64,000 bases of DNA from Burkholderia guangdongensis (GTDB taxonomy: Bacteria > Pseudomonadota > Gammaproteobacteria > Burkholderiales > Burkholderiaceae), in the NCBI RefSeq assembly GCF_013403875.1, contig NZ_JACBNX010000009.1, forward strand, positions 1-64,000, in the 5' to 3' direction. Made by a program: the position numbers and the translations under genes. The notes beneath the pieces were generated by a model that was not told the DNA's origin, searched no databases, and saw nothing but the letters and a program-made list of their open reading frames with translations. Of this stretch, positions 1 through 9,291 are shown piece after piece. How positions within the stretch are numbered: position 1 is the stretch's first letter; every line of letters begins with the position of its first letter.

Positions 1-606
<606 letters not shown>

Positions 607-881
607 AACCCTGTTACTGTTTTCGGTTCTCTCGAACCGGTCGCTCACTCAAAGCTGACAGGTCATATGAATTGCTTCATAAACCTGACTTACTTTTGTG
701 TGAGACTCTTGATACTTTCGCTTACCTGCTCCACGGTTACCCGCGGCTCAGGTCTCGACGCCATCAAGCGCCCACACTTATCGGCTGTTCATTGTTAAAG
801 AGCATATCTGTCAAGAACCGCGAAACTTGCTTCGTTTCGCCCTTCTCGGCAGCGCTGCGTTATCAGCAGCAGAGAAGCGAG
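607..881 (-). other. rrn leader transcript
   Basis: This is the transcribed leader between the rrn promoter and mature 16S. It contains boxA and the sequence expected to pair with the far side of 16S for RNase III processing. Together with the promoter and the stretch to 1080 it explains the 474 bp without a protein gene. I find no convincing coding frame in it. Confidence 0.8.
792..804 (-). promoter_or_regulatory. boxA antitermination element of the rrn leader
   Basis: The minus strand reads TGCTCTTTAACAA, matching the rrn boxA core that recruits NusB-NusE (S10) so that RNA polymerase resists Rho while transcribing rRNA. It lies about 185 nt upstream of the mature 16S end, a normal location. 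Confidence 0.9.
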
Positions 882-910
882 ATTATGATCAGTTTTCTGC
901 ATCTCGTCAA
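882..910 (-). promoter_or_regulatory. rrn promoter (-35 TTGACG, -10 CATAAT, 17-bp spacer)
   Basis: On the minus strand TTGACG (905-910) is followed after exactly 17 bp by CATAAT (882-887). An A-rich UP-like tract (TTAAAAAAG) lies just upstream at 911-921. The bases after the -10 box (CTCGCTTCTCTGCTG, 867-881) recur at the tRNA-Asn promoter and, with three changes, at the tRNA-Gly promoter. Confidence 0.88.
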
Positions 911-959
911 CAACTTTTTTAACATCCCGTCGCTGACTGCCTGATCACTTCCACTTCCC

Positions 960-990
960 CTTTCGCGCCGCGTTCGCCGTAGCGCGAAAG
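960..990. repeat. 9-bp inverted repeat between flavoprotein gene and rrn promoter
   Basis: CTTTCGCGC (960-968) and GCGCGAAAG (982-990) form a perfect inverted repeat with a 13-nt loop. It lies 90 bp past the stop of the flavoprotein gene and about 50 bp upstream of the rrn -35 box. There is no T-run, so it is at best a weak terminator; it could also be a protein site upstream of the rrn promoter. Confidence 0.4.
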
Positions 991-1080
991 AGGCGTGATT
1001 GTAGGCACGTATTCGAAGATATGCAAGCGGTTCTGGGCACGAGCACGATCTTCCCGCCCACTCCGCCTCGCTTCATCAGT

Positions 1081-2832
1081 TCAATTCCTTGTCGTTGATC
1101 GTTCGGCCGCAAACGGAAGCGCTCGCGCGGCCGAAATGTGATTGGCCGCGACATAGCCGAATGTCATCGCCGGCCCGATCGTCGAGCCGGGGCCCGGATA
1201 GGTCTTGCCCATCACGGCCGCCGACGTATTGCCGAGCGCATAGAGGCCGTCGATCACCGAGCCGTCGGGCCGTAGCACGCGCGCATGCGCATCGGTGCGC
1301 AGCCCGCCTTTCGTGCCGATCTCGCCGGGGTCGATGCGCAGCGCATAGAACGGCGCACGCTCGATCGGTCCGAGACACGGATTGGGCTTCGACGACGAAT
1401 CGCCGTAGTAGCGGTCGAACAGGTTGCCACCCTTGCCGAATTCGGTATCGATGCCGGTGGCCGCATAGCCGTTCATCTGCACGACGGTCTGCGCGAGCCC
1501 GTCGGCATTCACGCCGATCTTCGCAGCCAGTTCGGACAGCGTGTCGGCACGATAGATCACCGAGTCCAGCCAGCCGGCCGGGATCTTGCTGTCCGGCTGC
1601 ACGCTGCCGGGCAACAGCACGCCGCACGGATAGCGCTTGCGGTATTCGGCGTCGAAGATCATCCACGCGGGCACATTGGCCTGAGTTCGTGCGTGATCCG
1701 CATACATCGCGTGGATCACGTCCGGATACGGCGCGGATTCGTTGACGAAGCGTCGCCCAAGCGCGTTGACCATCACGCAGCGCGGCGCCGAGCGCTCGAC
1801 GAACAGCCCGCGCTGTTTTTCCTCGCCCGGCACGCGCACCGTCGGCACACCCCACACGAAATCCATCAGCGCGACGTCGGCGCCCAGCTCGAGCCCCGCG
1901 CGAATGCCGTCGCCCGTGTTGATCGGCGGCGCAGCGCTCCACTCGGCGCGCGTCGGCTTCGGCAAATACCGTTCGCGCATCGCCTGATTCGCTTCGAAGC
2001 CGCCGCAGGCGAGCACGACGCCATGCGTCGCGCGGATGCCGAACGGCTGCCCATGTCGCTCGACGACCACGCCGTTCACACGGCCGTCGTCAACGTGCAA
2101 CGAGCGCATCGGCGTATCGAGCCAGAGTTCGATGCCGCGCTGCGTGAGCGCCGCCCGCAGGCTCGCGACCAGCGCGTTGCCAAGCGTCAGGCGCCGGTCG
2201 CGCGACGTGCGGCGGCGCCACCGGAAATCGGTCGCATAGCGCAGCATCAGACGCGCGGCGAGCCGCAGCCAGCCGCGCTCCTTCGCAAGTATCGTGTGCG
2301 CTTCGATCTGCGTCATCGCAATGCGCCCGCCGATCAGCGTGGCCGGCGACGGCGCGCGCAGCGTATCGAAGTGCTCGCCGAGGCGCACGGCGTCGAACGC
2401 CGCCGGCTCCATCGTCCGGTAGCCGGGCTTGCCGCCCTTGCGGTCCGGGTAGTAGTCGGGATAGCGCGGCACCGCATGGAAGCGGGTCTGCGCGTGCTCG
2501 GCGAGCCAGGCGACCATCTTCGGTCCGTTCTCGAGATACGCGTCGATGCGCGACGGATCGAAGTCCTCGCCGACGACGTCGCGCAGATACGTGATTGCTT
2601 CGTCATACGAATCATTTCCGCCGAGCGCGGCGATCTGATCGTTGCAGGGAATCCAGATGCCGCCGCCGGACACGGCGGTCGTGCCGCCATAAACGGCGCT
2701 TTTCTCGACGACCAGCACCGACAGGCCGTGGTCGTGCGCGCGCAGCGCCGCCGTCATCGCGCCCGCGCCGGAGCCGACCACCACCACGTCGTACGTAGCG
2801 TCCCCGACCGGGTCGCGTCGATCGCTGTGCAT
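1081..2832 (-). CDS. FAD-dependent oxidoreductase, 3-ketosteroid dehydrogenase / fumarate reductase flavoprotein family
   Basis: A 583-residue flavoprotein. An N-terminal Rossmann motif VVVGSGAGA (residues 17-25) with acidic E43 binds the ADP part of FAD. The C-terminal block GLYALGNTSAAV...YPGPGSTIGPAMTFGY is typical of 3-ketosteroid-delta1-dehydrogenase-like enzymes, which desaturate steroid or related ring substrates. The start at 2832 is chosen because GGGGAG stands 5 bp upstream and the FAD fold begins at once; the frame stays open further upstream. No other steroid-catabolic genes are present, so the substrate is unknown. A TetR gene is divergent on the other side of the shared operator region and probably controls it. 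Confidence 0.85.
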   Translation of the reverse strand: MHSDRRDPVGDATYDVVVVGSGAGAMTAALRAHDHGLSVLVVEKSAVYGGTTAVSGGGIWIPCNDQIAALGGNDSYDEAITYLRDVVGEDFDPSRIDAYLENGPKMVAWLAEHAQTRFHAVPRYPDYYPDRKGGKPGYRTMEPAAFDAVRLGEHFDTLRAPSPATLIGGRIAMTQIEAHTILAKERGWLRLAARLMLRYATDFRWRRRTSRDRRLTLGNALVASLRAALTQRGIELWLDTPMRSLHVDDGRVNGVVVERHGQPFGIRATHGVVLACGGFEANQAMRERYLPKPTRAEWSAAPPINTGDGIRAGLELGADVALMDFVWGVPTVRVPGEEKQRGLFVERSAPRCVMVNALGRRFVNESAPYPDVIHAMYADHARTQANVPAWMIFDAEYRKRYPCGVLLPGSVQPDSKIPAGWLDSVIYRADTLSELAAKIGVNADGLAQTVVQMNGYAATGIDTEFGKGGNLFDRYYGDSSSKPNPCLGPIERAPFYALRIDPGEIGTKGGLRTDAHARVLRPDGSVIDGLYALGNTSAAVMGKTYPGPGSTIGPAMTFGYVAANHISAARALPFAAERSTTRN

Positions 2833-2845
2833 GAGGACTCCCCGG

Positions 2846-2959
2846 TCAGATCGTGGAAAGGCGGCTCGCCGCATCGGCCGGCACGTCGGCGCGCTTGCGC
2901 CAGCCCGTTTGAATCCGGTGAATGGGGTGCTTGCCTGCCAGCACGGCGGTATCGGCCAT
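2846..2959 (-). CDS. Candidate small ORF upstream of the flavoprotein gene (37 aa)
   Basis: An ATG at 2959 is preceded by a near-perfect ribosome site (AAGGAG, 3-4 bp upstream) and opens a 37-codon frame (begins MADTAVLAGKHPIHRIQ) ending 13 bp before the flavoprotein start codon. The peptide is Ala/Arg-rich and has no recognisable domain or signal peptide. It could be a real small protein, a translated leader that couples translation to the flavoprotein gene, or the remnant of a larger gene. The strong ribosome site is the main support. Confidence 0.4.
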   Translation of the reverse strand: MADTAVLAGKHPIHRIQTGWRKRADVPADAASRLSTI

Positions 2960-3058
2960 CGATCGTCTCCTTCAGTCAAAGCGGGCGAGATCCGGCGTCT
3001 ACAGCCAGCCGCTGCCCGGAATGCACCGGACGGTGGGTTGGCCCCCGCCCGATGCTAT

Positions 3059-3096
3059 GTCACAAACCAATTAAATTGTGACTCATAATGTCACAA
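3059..3096. promoter_or_regulatory. Putative operator: three GTCACAA half-sites in alternating orientation
   Basis: GTCACAA at 3059-3065, its inverse TTGTGAC at 3076-3082, and GTCACAA again at 3090-3096, in an AT-rich patch between the divergent flavoprotein and TetR genes. Sites 1-2 are separated by 10 bp and sites 2-3 by 7 bp; sites 2-3 extend to TGTGAC-N7-GTCACA. Half-site geometry and position fit a TetR-family operator controlling both genes. Binding is inferred. Confidence 0.6.
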
Positions 3097-3193
3097 AATT
3101 AATTTATGTGCCAACGTGTGAGAAAATCTCGCACGGTCGGATCCGATCGACGGATCGGCATACGCCGCGCGCCGCACGGCATCGAGGAAGGGT

Positions 3194-3802
3194 ATGGATC
3201 GGCAATTGCGCTGGGGTGACGCCAGCAGAATGGACAGCGTCAATGACGGGCGAAACGCGATCCTGCGCGCAGCCCTCGACGCGATGATCGAACACGGGAT
3301 CGACGGCCTGTCGATCGACGACGTCGCGTGCCGCGCGAACATTTCGCGGCGGACGCTGTACCGGTACTTCGGCACGAAGAAGGAACTGATCCAGGGCGTG
3401 ATCAGCGTCGAGAACGCCGCGTTCTTCGACGAGATGCAGCGCAGCCTCGCCGAATTCGAGAATGACTTCGAGGTGTATTGCGAAGAATGCGTGTGCTTTG
3501 CGGTGCGCTACCGGGATCGCCATCACGGCGGGTTCCATCACAACTATCTGGCCACCAGCGTCTCCACCGAGGTATTCGGCTACATCGTCGAGAACATTGC
3601 GCCGATGTGGCGACGCGTGCTCGAGCAGCCTTACCGCCAGTACGTCGCCGCGCGCGGCGCGCCCATGCCGGCGCTGGACGACATCATCGCGCTGATCAGC
3701 CGGATCGGGCTCGCGTACTGTCTGATTCCCGCGGAAGAACAGGCGATGCGCGCGCAGATGCGGATTCTGTGTTTTTCGACGCCGGAAAAGAAAAAGCCCT
3801 GA
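3194..3802 (+). CDS. TetR/AcrR family transcriptional regulator
   Basis: A 202-residue protein with an N-terminal TetR helix-turn-helix (residues ~20-66; AILRAALDAMIEHGIDGLSIDDVA...ISRRTLYRYFGTKKEL) and an all-helical ligand-binding domain with no close named relative that I recognise. It is divergent from the flavoprotein gene across the three-half-site operator, so it probably represses that gene and itself until a ligand binds. The ATG at 3233 (Met13) is an alternative start, since the first 12 residues are poorly conserved in type. The stop codon lies inside an intrinsic terminator. Confidence 0.85.
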   Translation: MDRQLRWGDASRMDSVNDGRNAILRAALDAMIEHGIDGLSIDDVACRANISRRTLYRYFGTKKELIQGVISVENAAFFDEMQRSLAEFENDFEVYCEECVCFAVRYRDRHHGGFHHNYLATSVSTEVFGYIVENIAPMWRRVLEQPYRQYVAARGAPMPALDDIIALISRIGLAYCLIPAEEQAMRAQMRILCFSTPEKKKP

Positions 3803-3818
3803 CGAGTCAGGGCTTTTT
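3791..3818. terminator. Bidirectional intrinsic terminator between tetR and tRNA-Cys
   Basis: AAAAAGCCCTGA and TCAGGGCTTTTT are perfectly complementary around a 4-nt loop, giving a stem flanked by A5/T5 on both strands. It can stop tetR transcription on the plus strand and the tRNA operon on the minus strand. It overlaps the last codons and stop of the TetR gene. Confidence 0.9.
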
Positions 3819-3829
3819 CTTTCACAACT

Positions 3830-3903
3830 TGGAGGCGCGAGCCGGAGTCGAACCGGCCTACACGGCTTTGCAGGCCGCTGCATAACCGCTTTGCTATCGC
3901 GCC
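3830..3903 (-). tRNA. tRNA-Cys(GCA)
   Basis: Minus strand GGCGCGATAGC... folds as a 74-nt cloverleaf ending in encoded CCA. The anticodon loop reads CTGCAAA (anticodon GCA), and the T arm GGTTCGACTCC is intact. It is the last gene of the Gly-Gly-Cys operon. Confidence 0.95.
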
Positions 3904-3982
3904 AAAAGCGGACTGTGCGATCTTCGCGAAACTGCACGACGACGATCGACAGATTTGAATGAAGGCCAACGGCCTATCAAAC

Positions 3983-4004
3983 AAAAAGGGAAGCGTTGCT
4001 TCCC
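3983..4004 (-). terminator. Intrinsic terminator between tRNA-Gly and tRNA-Cys
   Basis: On the minus strand GGGAAGC-AAC-GCTTCCC is followed by TTTTT. Its position inside the tRNA operon means tRNA-Cys is reached only by read-through, or that the hairpin serves as a processing signal. Confidence 0.75.
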
Positions 4005-4011
4005 CATTGTT

Positions 4012-4087
4012 TGGAGCGGGAGACGAGTCTCGAACTCGCGACCTCAACCTTGGCAAGGTTGCGCTCTACCAACTGAGCTACTCCCGC
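4012..4087 (-). tRNA. tRNA-Gly(GCC), second copy
   Basis: A 76-nt cloverleaf GCGGGAGTAGCTC...CTCCCGC with encoded CCA. The anticodon loop CTTGCCAAG gives GCC. The sequence is identical to the copy at 4145-4220. Confidence 0.96.
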
Positions 4088-4144
4088 ATTGTCCTGCTTG
4101 CGCAGCGTCCTGCCATCCAACCACAACACGCTGCCAGAAAAATC

Positions 4145-4220
4145 TGGAGCGGGAGACGAGTCTCGAACTCGCGACCTCAACCTTGGCAAGGTTGCGCTCT
4201 ACCAACTGAGCTACTCCCGC
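4145..4220 (-). tRNA. tRNA-Gly(GCC), first copy
   Basis: The promoter-proximal member of the Gly-Gly-Cys operon. It is a 76-nt cloverleaf with anticodon GCC and encoded CCA, identical to the downstream copy, with 57 bp between the two. Confidence 0.96.
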
Positions 4221-4286
4221 GTGGTACTGCCTGCTGCTTCTGCCTTGCTTCGCTGCGTTGACTTTGTCGTGCAGCGGAGAAATGAG

Positions 4287-4315
4287 ATTATGTAGAAGCT
4301 GAATCCGGGTGTCAA
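4287..4315 (-). promoter_or_regulatory. tRNA-Gly-Gly-Cys operon promoter
   Basis: Minus strand TTGACA (4310-4315), 17-bp spacer, CATAAT (4287-4292), then CTCATTTCTCCGCTG (4272-4286). It matches the rrn promoter in geometry and in 12 of 15 bases after the -10 box, as expected for coordinated, growth-rate-controlled stable RNA synthesis. Confidence 0.88.
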
Positions 4316-4358
4316 GCGTTTTTCGCGCCCTTTTTCCAAACTCCGTTCGGCGCGCGCG

Positions 4359-4946
4359 TCACGCGCCGCCGCGCTCGCGGATCTGCGGCCACGCGAGCTT
4401 CATGTAGTAGAGCATCGACCAGATCGTCAGCACCGCCGCGAGATAGATCAGCCACTCGCCCCACACGCGCGTGTCGATCGTCATGCCGCCCACCGGCAGC
4501 TGGCCGTAGTACAGCAGCATCGGGATCGCGACCATCTGGCACGCGGTCTTGAACTTGCCGAGCGAATTCACCGCGACACTCTTCGACGCGCCGATCTGCG
4601 CCATCCATTCGCGCAGCGCCGAGATCGCGATCTCGCGGCCGACGATCACGAGCGCGATCGCCGCGTCGAGCCGCGCGAGCTGCACGAGCACGAGCAGCGC
4701 GGCCGTGACCATCAGCTTGTCCGCGACCGGATCGAGGAACGCGCCGAACGACGACGTCTGGTTCCACTTGCGCGCGAGGAAGCCGTCGAACCAGTCGGTC
4801 AGCGCGGCCAGCACGAAGATCAGCGCGGCCGCGAGATTGCGGTGCGGGCCCTCCATCATCATGTCCGGCAGATAGAACACGCCGACGACGAGCGGAATCA
4901 GCACGATTCGCACCCATGTCAGAAAAATCGGGAAATTGAACGGCAT
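4359..4946 (-). CDS. pgsA: CDP-diacylglycerol--glycerol-3-phosphate 3-phosphatidyltransferase
   Basis: A 195-residue inner-membrane enzyme that makes phosphatidylglycerol phosphate, the committed step to phosphatidylglycerol and cardiolipin. The CDP-alcohol phosphotransferase signature is complete (DWFDGFLAR...G...D...D, residues ~51-76), and several membrane segments surround it. The frame is open 19 codons further upstream, but the ATG at 4946 has GGAAG just upstream and starts the family's usual MPFNFPIFLT sequence. It lies 96 bp downstream of uvrC on the same strand, a common proteobacterial pairing. Confidence 0.95.
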   Translation of the reverse strand: MPFNFPIFLTWVRIVLIPLVVGVFYLPDMMMEGPHRNLAAALIFVLAALTDWFDGFLARKWNQTSSFGAFLDPVADKLMVTAALLVLVQLARLDAAIALVIVGREIAISALREWMAQIGASKSVAVNSLGKFKTACQMVAIPMLLYYGQLPVGGMTIDTRVWGEWLIYLAAVLTIWSMLYYMKLAWPQIRERGGA

Positions 4947-5042
4947 GGCTTCCGGGACAAAGAAAGGATTCGCAATTGTGCCGTGTCGACCGCCCCGCCA
5001 CAAGCCAGCGGGCCGGCCGGCACGGCGGCCGCGCGGCGCGCG

Positions 5043-7091
5043 TCAGTGCAGCTGCTTGTAGATCTGCTCGGCGAGCGCGCGCGAGATGCCATCGACGCTC
5101 GCGAGCTCGTCGACGCTCGCCGCGACGACCCCGCGCAACCCGCCGAAGCGCGCAAGCAGCCGCTGCCGCCGCTTCGCGCCGACGCCTTCGAGCTCCTCGA
5201 GCCGCGACGTCTGGCGCGTCTTCGCGCGTTTCGCGCGCATCCCGGTGATCGCGAAGCGGTGCGCCTCATCGCGGATCTGCGCGACGAGCATCAGCGCCGC
5301 GCTCTCCTTGCCGAGTTCGAGCGGCGTGCGGCCGTCCGCGAAGATCAGCGTCTCGAGCCCGACCTTGCGCCCCTCGCCCTTCGCGACGCCAACGAGCATC
5401 GAGCAGTCGAGCCCGAGCTCCGTGAACACCTGCCGCGCAATCTCGACCTGCCCCTTGCCGCCGTCGATCAGCACGATGTTCGGCAGCAGGCCCGCGGCCG
5501 CGGCTTCGCGCGTCGCTTCGCCGTCGATGCCGGCCGCGTCGTCGGCGGACGCGGCCTGCGCCGCCTGCTCGACCATCTTCTCGTAGCGGCGCGTCAGCAC
5601 CTGGCGCATCGCCGCGTAATCGTCGCCGGGCGTGATGCCGGTAATGTTGTAGCGACGGTATTCGCCGGACTGCATCTTGTGGTGGTGATAGACGACGCAC
5701 GACGCCTGCGTCGCCTCGCCCATCGTGTGACTGATGTCGAAGCACTCGATCCGCAGCGGCGCGAGATCGTCGCTCTCGAAGCTGAGCGTGTCCGCGAGCG
5801 CGCGCGTGCGCGCCTGCTGCGAACCCTGCTCGGACAACAGCCGCGCGAGCGCGAGCCGCGCATTCTGCTCGGCCATCGCGAGCCACGCGCGGCGCTGCCC
5901 CTGCGGCTGCCGCACGAGCGACACCTTGTGGCCGGCCTGCTCGGCGAGCAGCGCGAGCAGGTCGCGACTCGCGGGTGCGTGACTGACGACGAGCACCGGA
6001 GGCACGCGATTGCCGAGGTAATGCTGCGCGATGAACGCGTCGAGGACTTCGGCTTCGACCGACGTCGACTCGCGCGGCGCGTGAGTCGACGTGTCGACAG
6101 TGGCCTGGTCGGCGGGCTCGGTGGGCTCGGCCGACTCGCCGTCTTCGGCAAGCTCCACATCGTCGCCGATCCCGCCATCGACCAGCGTCAGCGCACTCTC
6201 GACATGCGTCGGAAAATACGCCTTGTCGCCGAGATGCCGGCCGCCGCGCACCATCGCGAGATTCACGCACACGCGTCCACCCTGCGCGACGACCGCGAGG
6301 ATGTCGACGTCGCTGTCGCCGCCGACGTCGATCGCCTGCTGATGCAGCACGGTCGCGAGCGAGCTCATCTGGTTGCGCACCGCCGCCGCCTGCTCGAACT
6401 TCAGCTCCGCGGCGAACGCGTGCATCTTCTGCTCGAGCTCCTTCATCACTTCGGTCTGTCGACCAAGCAGGAAGCGCGCGGCATTCGACACGTCGCGCGC
6501 GTAGTCTTCGTCCGAGATCGCGCCGACGCACGGCGCGGTGCAGCGTCCGATCTGATGCAGCAGGCACGGCCGCGTGCGATTGTTGAACACCGAATCCTCG
6601 CAGGTCCGAAGCTGGAACACGCGCTGCAGGATCTGGATGCTCTCGCGCACCGCCCATGCGCTCGGAAACGGCCCGAAATACTGGTTCTTCTTGTCGACCG
6701 CACCGCGGTAATACGCCATCCGCGGAAAGCGGTGCGCGGTGAGTTTCAGGTACGGATACGACTTGTCGTCGCGAAACAGGATGTTGTAGCGCGGCGCGAG
6801 CGCCTTGATCAGATTGTTCTCGAGCAGCAGCGCTTCGGCCTCGGAGCGAGTGACGGTCGTCTCGAGCCGCGCGATCCGCGTGACCATCATCGCGATCCGC
6901 GGCGACAGCTGCGTCTTCGTGAAGTAACTCGACACGCGCTTCTTCAGGTCGCGCGCCTTGCCGACGTAGAGCACCGCGCCGCCCGCGTCGTAATAGCGGT
7001 AGACGCCGGGCAGATGCGGCAGCTGCGCGAGGATCTTCTTCGGTTCGAACGGGACGTCGGCGGGGACGTCGGGGGAATCTGCGGATGTCAT
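5043..7091 (-). CDS. uvrC: UvrABC excinuclease subunit C
   Basis: A 682-residue nucleotide-excision-repair nuclease that makes both incisions beside a lesion. Domains in order: GIY-YIG nuclease (LPGVYRYYD...[14 protein letters not shown], ~residues 28-62), UVR/UvrB-binding segment (~210-245), RNase H-like C-terminal nuclease, and tandem helix-hairpin-helix ([20 protein letters not shown]) at the end. An acidic Glu/Thr-rich insert near residues 310-340 ([19 protein letters not shown]) makes it longer than the 610-residue E. coli protein, as in other Burkholderia. It is divergent from earP with 76 bp between starts. Confidence 0.97.
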   Translation of the reverse strand: MTSADSPDVPADVPFEPKKILAQLPHLPGVYRYYDAGGAVLYVGKARDLKKRVSSYFTKTQLSPRIAMMVTRIARLETTVTRSEAEALLLENNLIKALAPRYNILFRDDKSYPYLKLTAHRFPRMAYYRGAVDKKNQYFGPFPSAWAVRESIQILQRVFQLRTCEDSVFNNRTRPCLLHQIGRCTAPCVGAISDEDYARDVSNAARFLLGRQTEVMKELEQKMHAFAAELKFEQAAAVRNQMSSLATVLHQQAIDVGGDSDVDILAVVAQGGRVCVNLAMVRGGRHLGDKAYFPTHVESALTLVDGGIGDDVELAEDGESAEPTEPADQATVDTSTHAPRESTSVEAEVLDAFIAQHYLGNRVPPVLVVSHAPASRDLLALLAEQAGHKVSLVRQPQGQRRAWLAMAEQNARLALARLLSEQGSQQARTRALADTLSFESDDLAPLRIECFDISHTMGEATQASCVVYHHHKMQSGEYRRYNITGITPGDDYAAMRQVLTRRYEKMVEQAAQAASADDAAGIDGEATREAAAAGLLPNIVLIDGGKGQVEIARQVFTELGLDCSMLVGVAKGEGRKVGLETLIFADGRTPLELGKESAALMLVAQIRDEAHRFAITGMRAKRAKTRQTSRLEELEGVGAKRRQRLLARFGGLRGVVAASVDELASVDGISRALAEQIYKQLH

Positions 7092-7167
7092 GCGTGAACG
7101 GAGGCGGCGACGGGCGCGAACGGTCGATTAGAATCGCCAGTTTAGAGCATTCCATCCGCCCGCTCCG

Positions 7168-8391
7168 ATGCCGCACGCCCGCCAGCACGCCCACCCGCAC
7201 GCCCACCACCCAGCCGCTCCCCCGACCGAATCGCCGCTCGCGCCCGGCGAGCCGCTCGCCTGCGATATTTTCTGCGCGGTCGTCGACAACTTCGGCGACA
7301 TCGGCGTCTGCTGGCGCGTCGCGCGCCAGCTCGCGCGCGAGCACGGCTGGCAGGTGCGGCTCTTCGTCGACGATCTGCACACGTTCGCGCGGCTCGCGCC
7401 CGGCGTGCAGCCCGACGCGATGCGGCAGACCGTCGACGGCATCGTGATCGAGCACTGGCACGCGCGGGTCGGCGATGCGATCGAGATCGCGGACGTCGTG
7501 ATCGAGGCGTTTGCGTGCGAACTGCCGCCCGCGTATCTCGCGGCGATGGCGCGCCGCGCGCGGCGGCCGGTCTGGATCAATCTCGAATACCTGAGCGCGG
7601 AGGACTGGGTCGCGGACTTCCATCTGCGGCCGTCGCCGCATCCGCGCCACGCGCTCGTGAAGACGTTCTTCTTCCCCGGGCTGTCGGCCGGCACCGGCGG
7701 CGTGCCGAAGGAACGCGACCTCGACGCGCGCCGCGCCGCGTTCGAAGCCGACGCCGCCGCGCGCGAGGCCTGGTGGCGGCATGCGACCGGCGACGCACCG
7801 CCGCTGCCCGACGTGACGCTCGTCAGCCTGTTCGCGTACGAAAATCCGGCCGCGGGCGCCCTGCTCACGCAGTGGCGCGACGCGGCCGCGCCGGTCGTGC
7901 TGCTGGTGCCGGCGGGCCGCGTGTCGGGCGACGTCGCGCGCTTCTTCGGGGTCGAATCGTTCGGCGCGGGCGCCCGCGCGCGCATCGGCAACCTCACCGC
8001 GTACGGGCTCGCGTTCGTGCCGCAGCACGATTACGACGCGCTGCTGTGGGCCTGCGACCTGAACTTCGTGCGCGGCGAGGATTCGTTCGTCCGCGCGCAG
8101 TGGGCGCGCCGGCCATTCGTCTGGCAGATCTACCCGCAGGCCGACGACGCGCATCTGCCGAAGCTCGACGCCGCGCTCGCGCACCTGACGGCCGGCCTCG
8201 CGAGCGCGCCGCGCGACGCGCTCGCGCGCTTCTGGCACGCATGGAACGGCACCGGCACGCCGGACTGGGCCGACCTCTGGCAGCACCGCGCGGCGCTGTC
8301 GGCGAACTCGGCGGACTGGGCCGCGAAGCTCGCGACGGCCGGCGATCTCGCCGGAAATCTGGCGGACTATGCAAAATCTCAGTTAAAATAA
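7168..8391 (+). CDS. earP: EF-P arginine rhamnosyltransferase
   Basis: A 407-residue GT-B glycosyltransferase of the EarP (DUF2331) family. It transfers rhamnose from TDP-rhamnose to Arg32 of elongation factor P, needed for EF-P to relieve stalling at polyproline. The diagnostic N-terminal motif VDNFGDIGVCWRVARQL (residues ~38-54) carries the aspartates used in catalysis, and the C-terminal nucleotide-sugar region (LNFVRGEDSFVRAQWA...PFVWQIYPQ) is conserved. The His-rich first ~25 residues are atypical and the true start could be internal. The substrate gene efp follows directly. Confidence 0.95.
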   Translation: MPHARQHAHPHAHHPAAPPTESPLAPGEPLACDIFCAVVDNFGDIGVCWRVARQLAREHGWQVRLFVDDLHTFARLAPGVQPDAMRQTVDGIVIEHWHARVGDAIEIADVVIEAFACELPPAYLAAMARRARRPVWINLEYLSAEDWVADFHLRPSPHPRHALVKTFFFPGLSAGTGGVPKERDLDARRAAFEADAAAREAWWRHATGDAPPLPDVTLVSLFAYENPAAGALLTQWRDAAAPVVLLVPAGRVSGDVARFFGVESFGAGARARIGNLTAYGLAFVPQHDYDALLWACDLNFVRGEDSFVRAQWARRPFVWQIYPQADDAHLPKLDAALAHLTAGLASAPRDALARFWHAWNGTGTPDWADLWQHRAALSANSADWAAKLATAGDLAGNLADYAKSQLK

Positions 8392-8547
8392 GCGGTTATC
8401 CGACGGCAGACCACGCAAGCGCGCTCGCTTTTGGCGCCAAGGGAACCCTGCGGGGCCCGCTCCCGGGCGCCTGCCGAAACGAACCCGCTTGCGACGTCCG
8501 CCGTTGCGCAACGCTCAGGCACTTTTTATTTGTACAGGACAGTTTTT

Positions 8548-9105
8548 ATGAAAACCGCACAGGAACTCCGCGTAGGTAACGTCGTGATGGTCGGCAGCGA
8601 CGCTTGGGTCATCTCGAAGACCGAATACAACAAGTCGGGCCGCAACGCCGCCGTCGTCAAGATGAAGCTGAAGAACCTGCTGACGAACTCGGGCCAGGAA
8701 TCGGTCTACAAGGCCGACGACAAGTTCGACGTCGTCGTGCTCGACCGCAAGGAAGTCACGTACTCGTACTTCGCCGACCCGATGTACGTGTTCATGGACG
8801 CCGACTACAACCAGTTCGAAGTCGAAGCGGAAATGATGGGCGACGCGCTCAACTACCTCGAAGACGGGATGGCCTGCGAAGTCGTGTTCTACAACGAGAA
8901 GGCGATCTCGGTCGAACTGCCGACGGTCCTCGTTCGCGAAATCACGTACACGGAACCGGCCGTCAAGGGCGACACGTCGTCGGGCAAGGTGCTGAAGAAC
9001 GCGAAGCTCTCGACCGGTTTCGAACTGCAGGTGCCGCTCTTCTGCAACACCGGCGACAAGATCGAAATCGATACGCGCACGAACGAATACCGCAGCCGCG
9101 CCTGA
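8548..9105 (+). CDS. efp: Elongation factor P (arginine-rhamnosylated type)
   Basis: A 185-residue, three-domain translation factor that binds between the P and E sites and promotes peptide bonds at consecutive prolines. The domain I loop reads [10 protein letters not shown] with Arg at residue 32, the residue rhamnosylated by EarP; Lys-type EF-Ps have Lys here. The start is set at ATG 8548 by the family N-terminus [11 protein letters not shown]. The 156-bp gap after earP suggests its own promoter. A strong terminator follows. Confidence 0.98.
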   Translation: MKTAQELRVGNVVMVGSDAWVISKTEYNKSGRNAAVVKMKLKNLLTNSGQESVYKADDKFDVVVLDRKEVTYSYFADPMYVFMDADYNQFEVEAEMMGDALNYLEDGMACEVVFYNEKAISVELPTVLVREITYTEPAVKGDTSSGKVLKNAKLSTGFELQVPLFCNTGDKIEIDTRTNEYRSRA

Positions 9106-9127
9106 TTGCCGCGCGCCTTCGGAACAG

Positions 9128-9153
9128 AAAAAGCGCCCTGCGGGGCGCTTTTT
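9128..9153. terminator. Intrinsic terminator after efp
   Basis: AAAAAGCGCCC-TGCG-GGGCGCTTTTT: an 11-bp perfect stem with T5 on the plus strand, starting 22 bp past the efp stop. The A5 on the left arm makes it potentially bidirectional. Confidence 0.92.
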
Positions 9154-9291
9154 GTTTATGCGCGCAAATCGGCCGCCGTGGCCCTGCGCGCGGCCGATCG
9201 CCGGCCCGAGAAAACCGCAAGACGAAATCCACCGCGAAAGATATTCAATTTGTATCTTCGGTAACTGTTTTATAGCGCTGGAGAAATAATG

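Noticed and set aside
3830..4220. tRNA-Gly/tRNA-Cys cluster as an integration site for a genomic island
   Set aside because: No integrase, no duplicated tRNA 3' end beyond the true second gene, and core genes on both sides.
4842..7097. A 750-codon open frame opposite uvrC, and similar long frames opposite earP, fabF, plsX and moeA
   Set aside because: These come from the codon bias of the true genes. Their translations are Arg/Ala/His-rich without domains or plausible ribosome sites.
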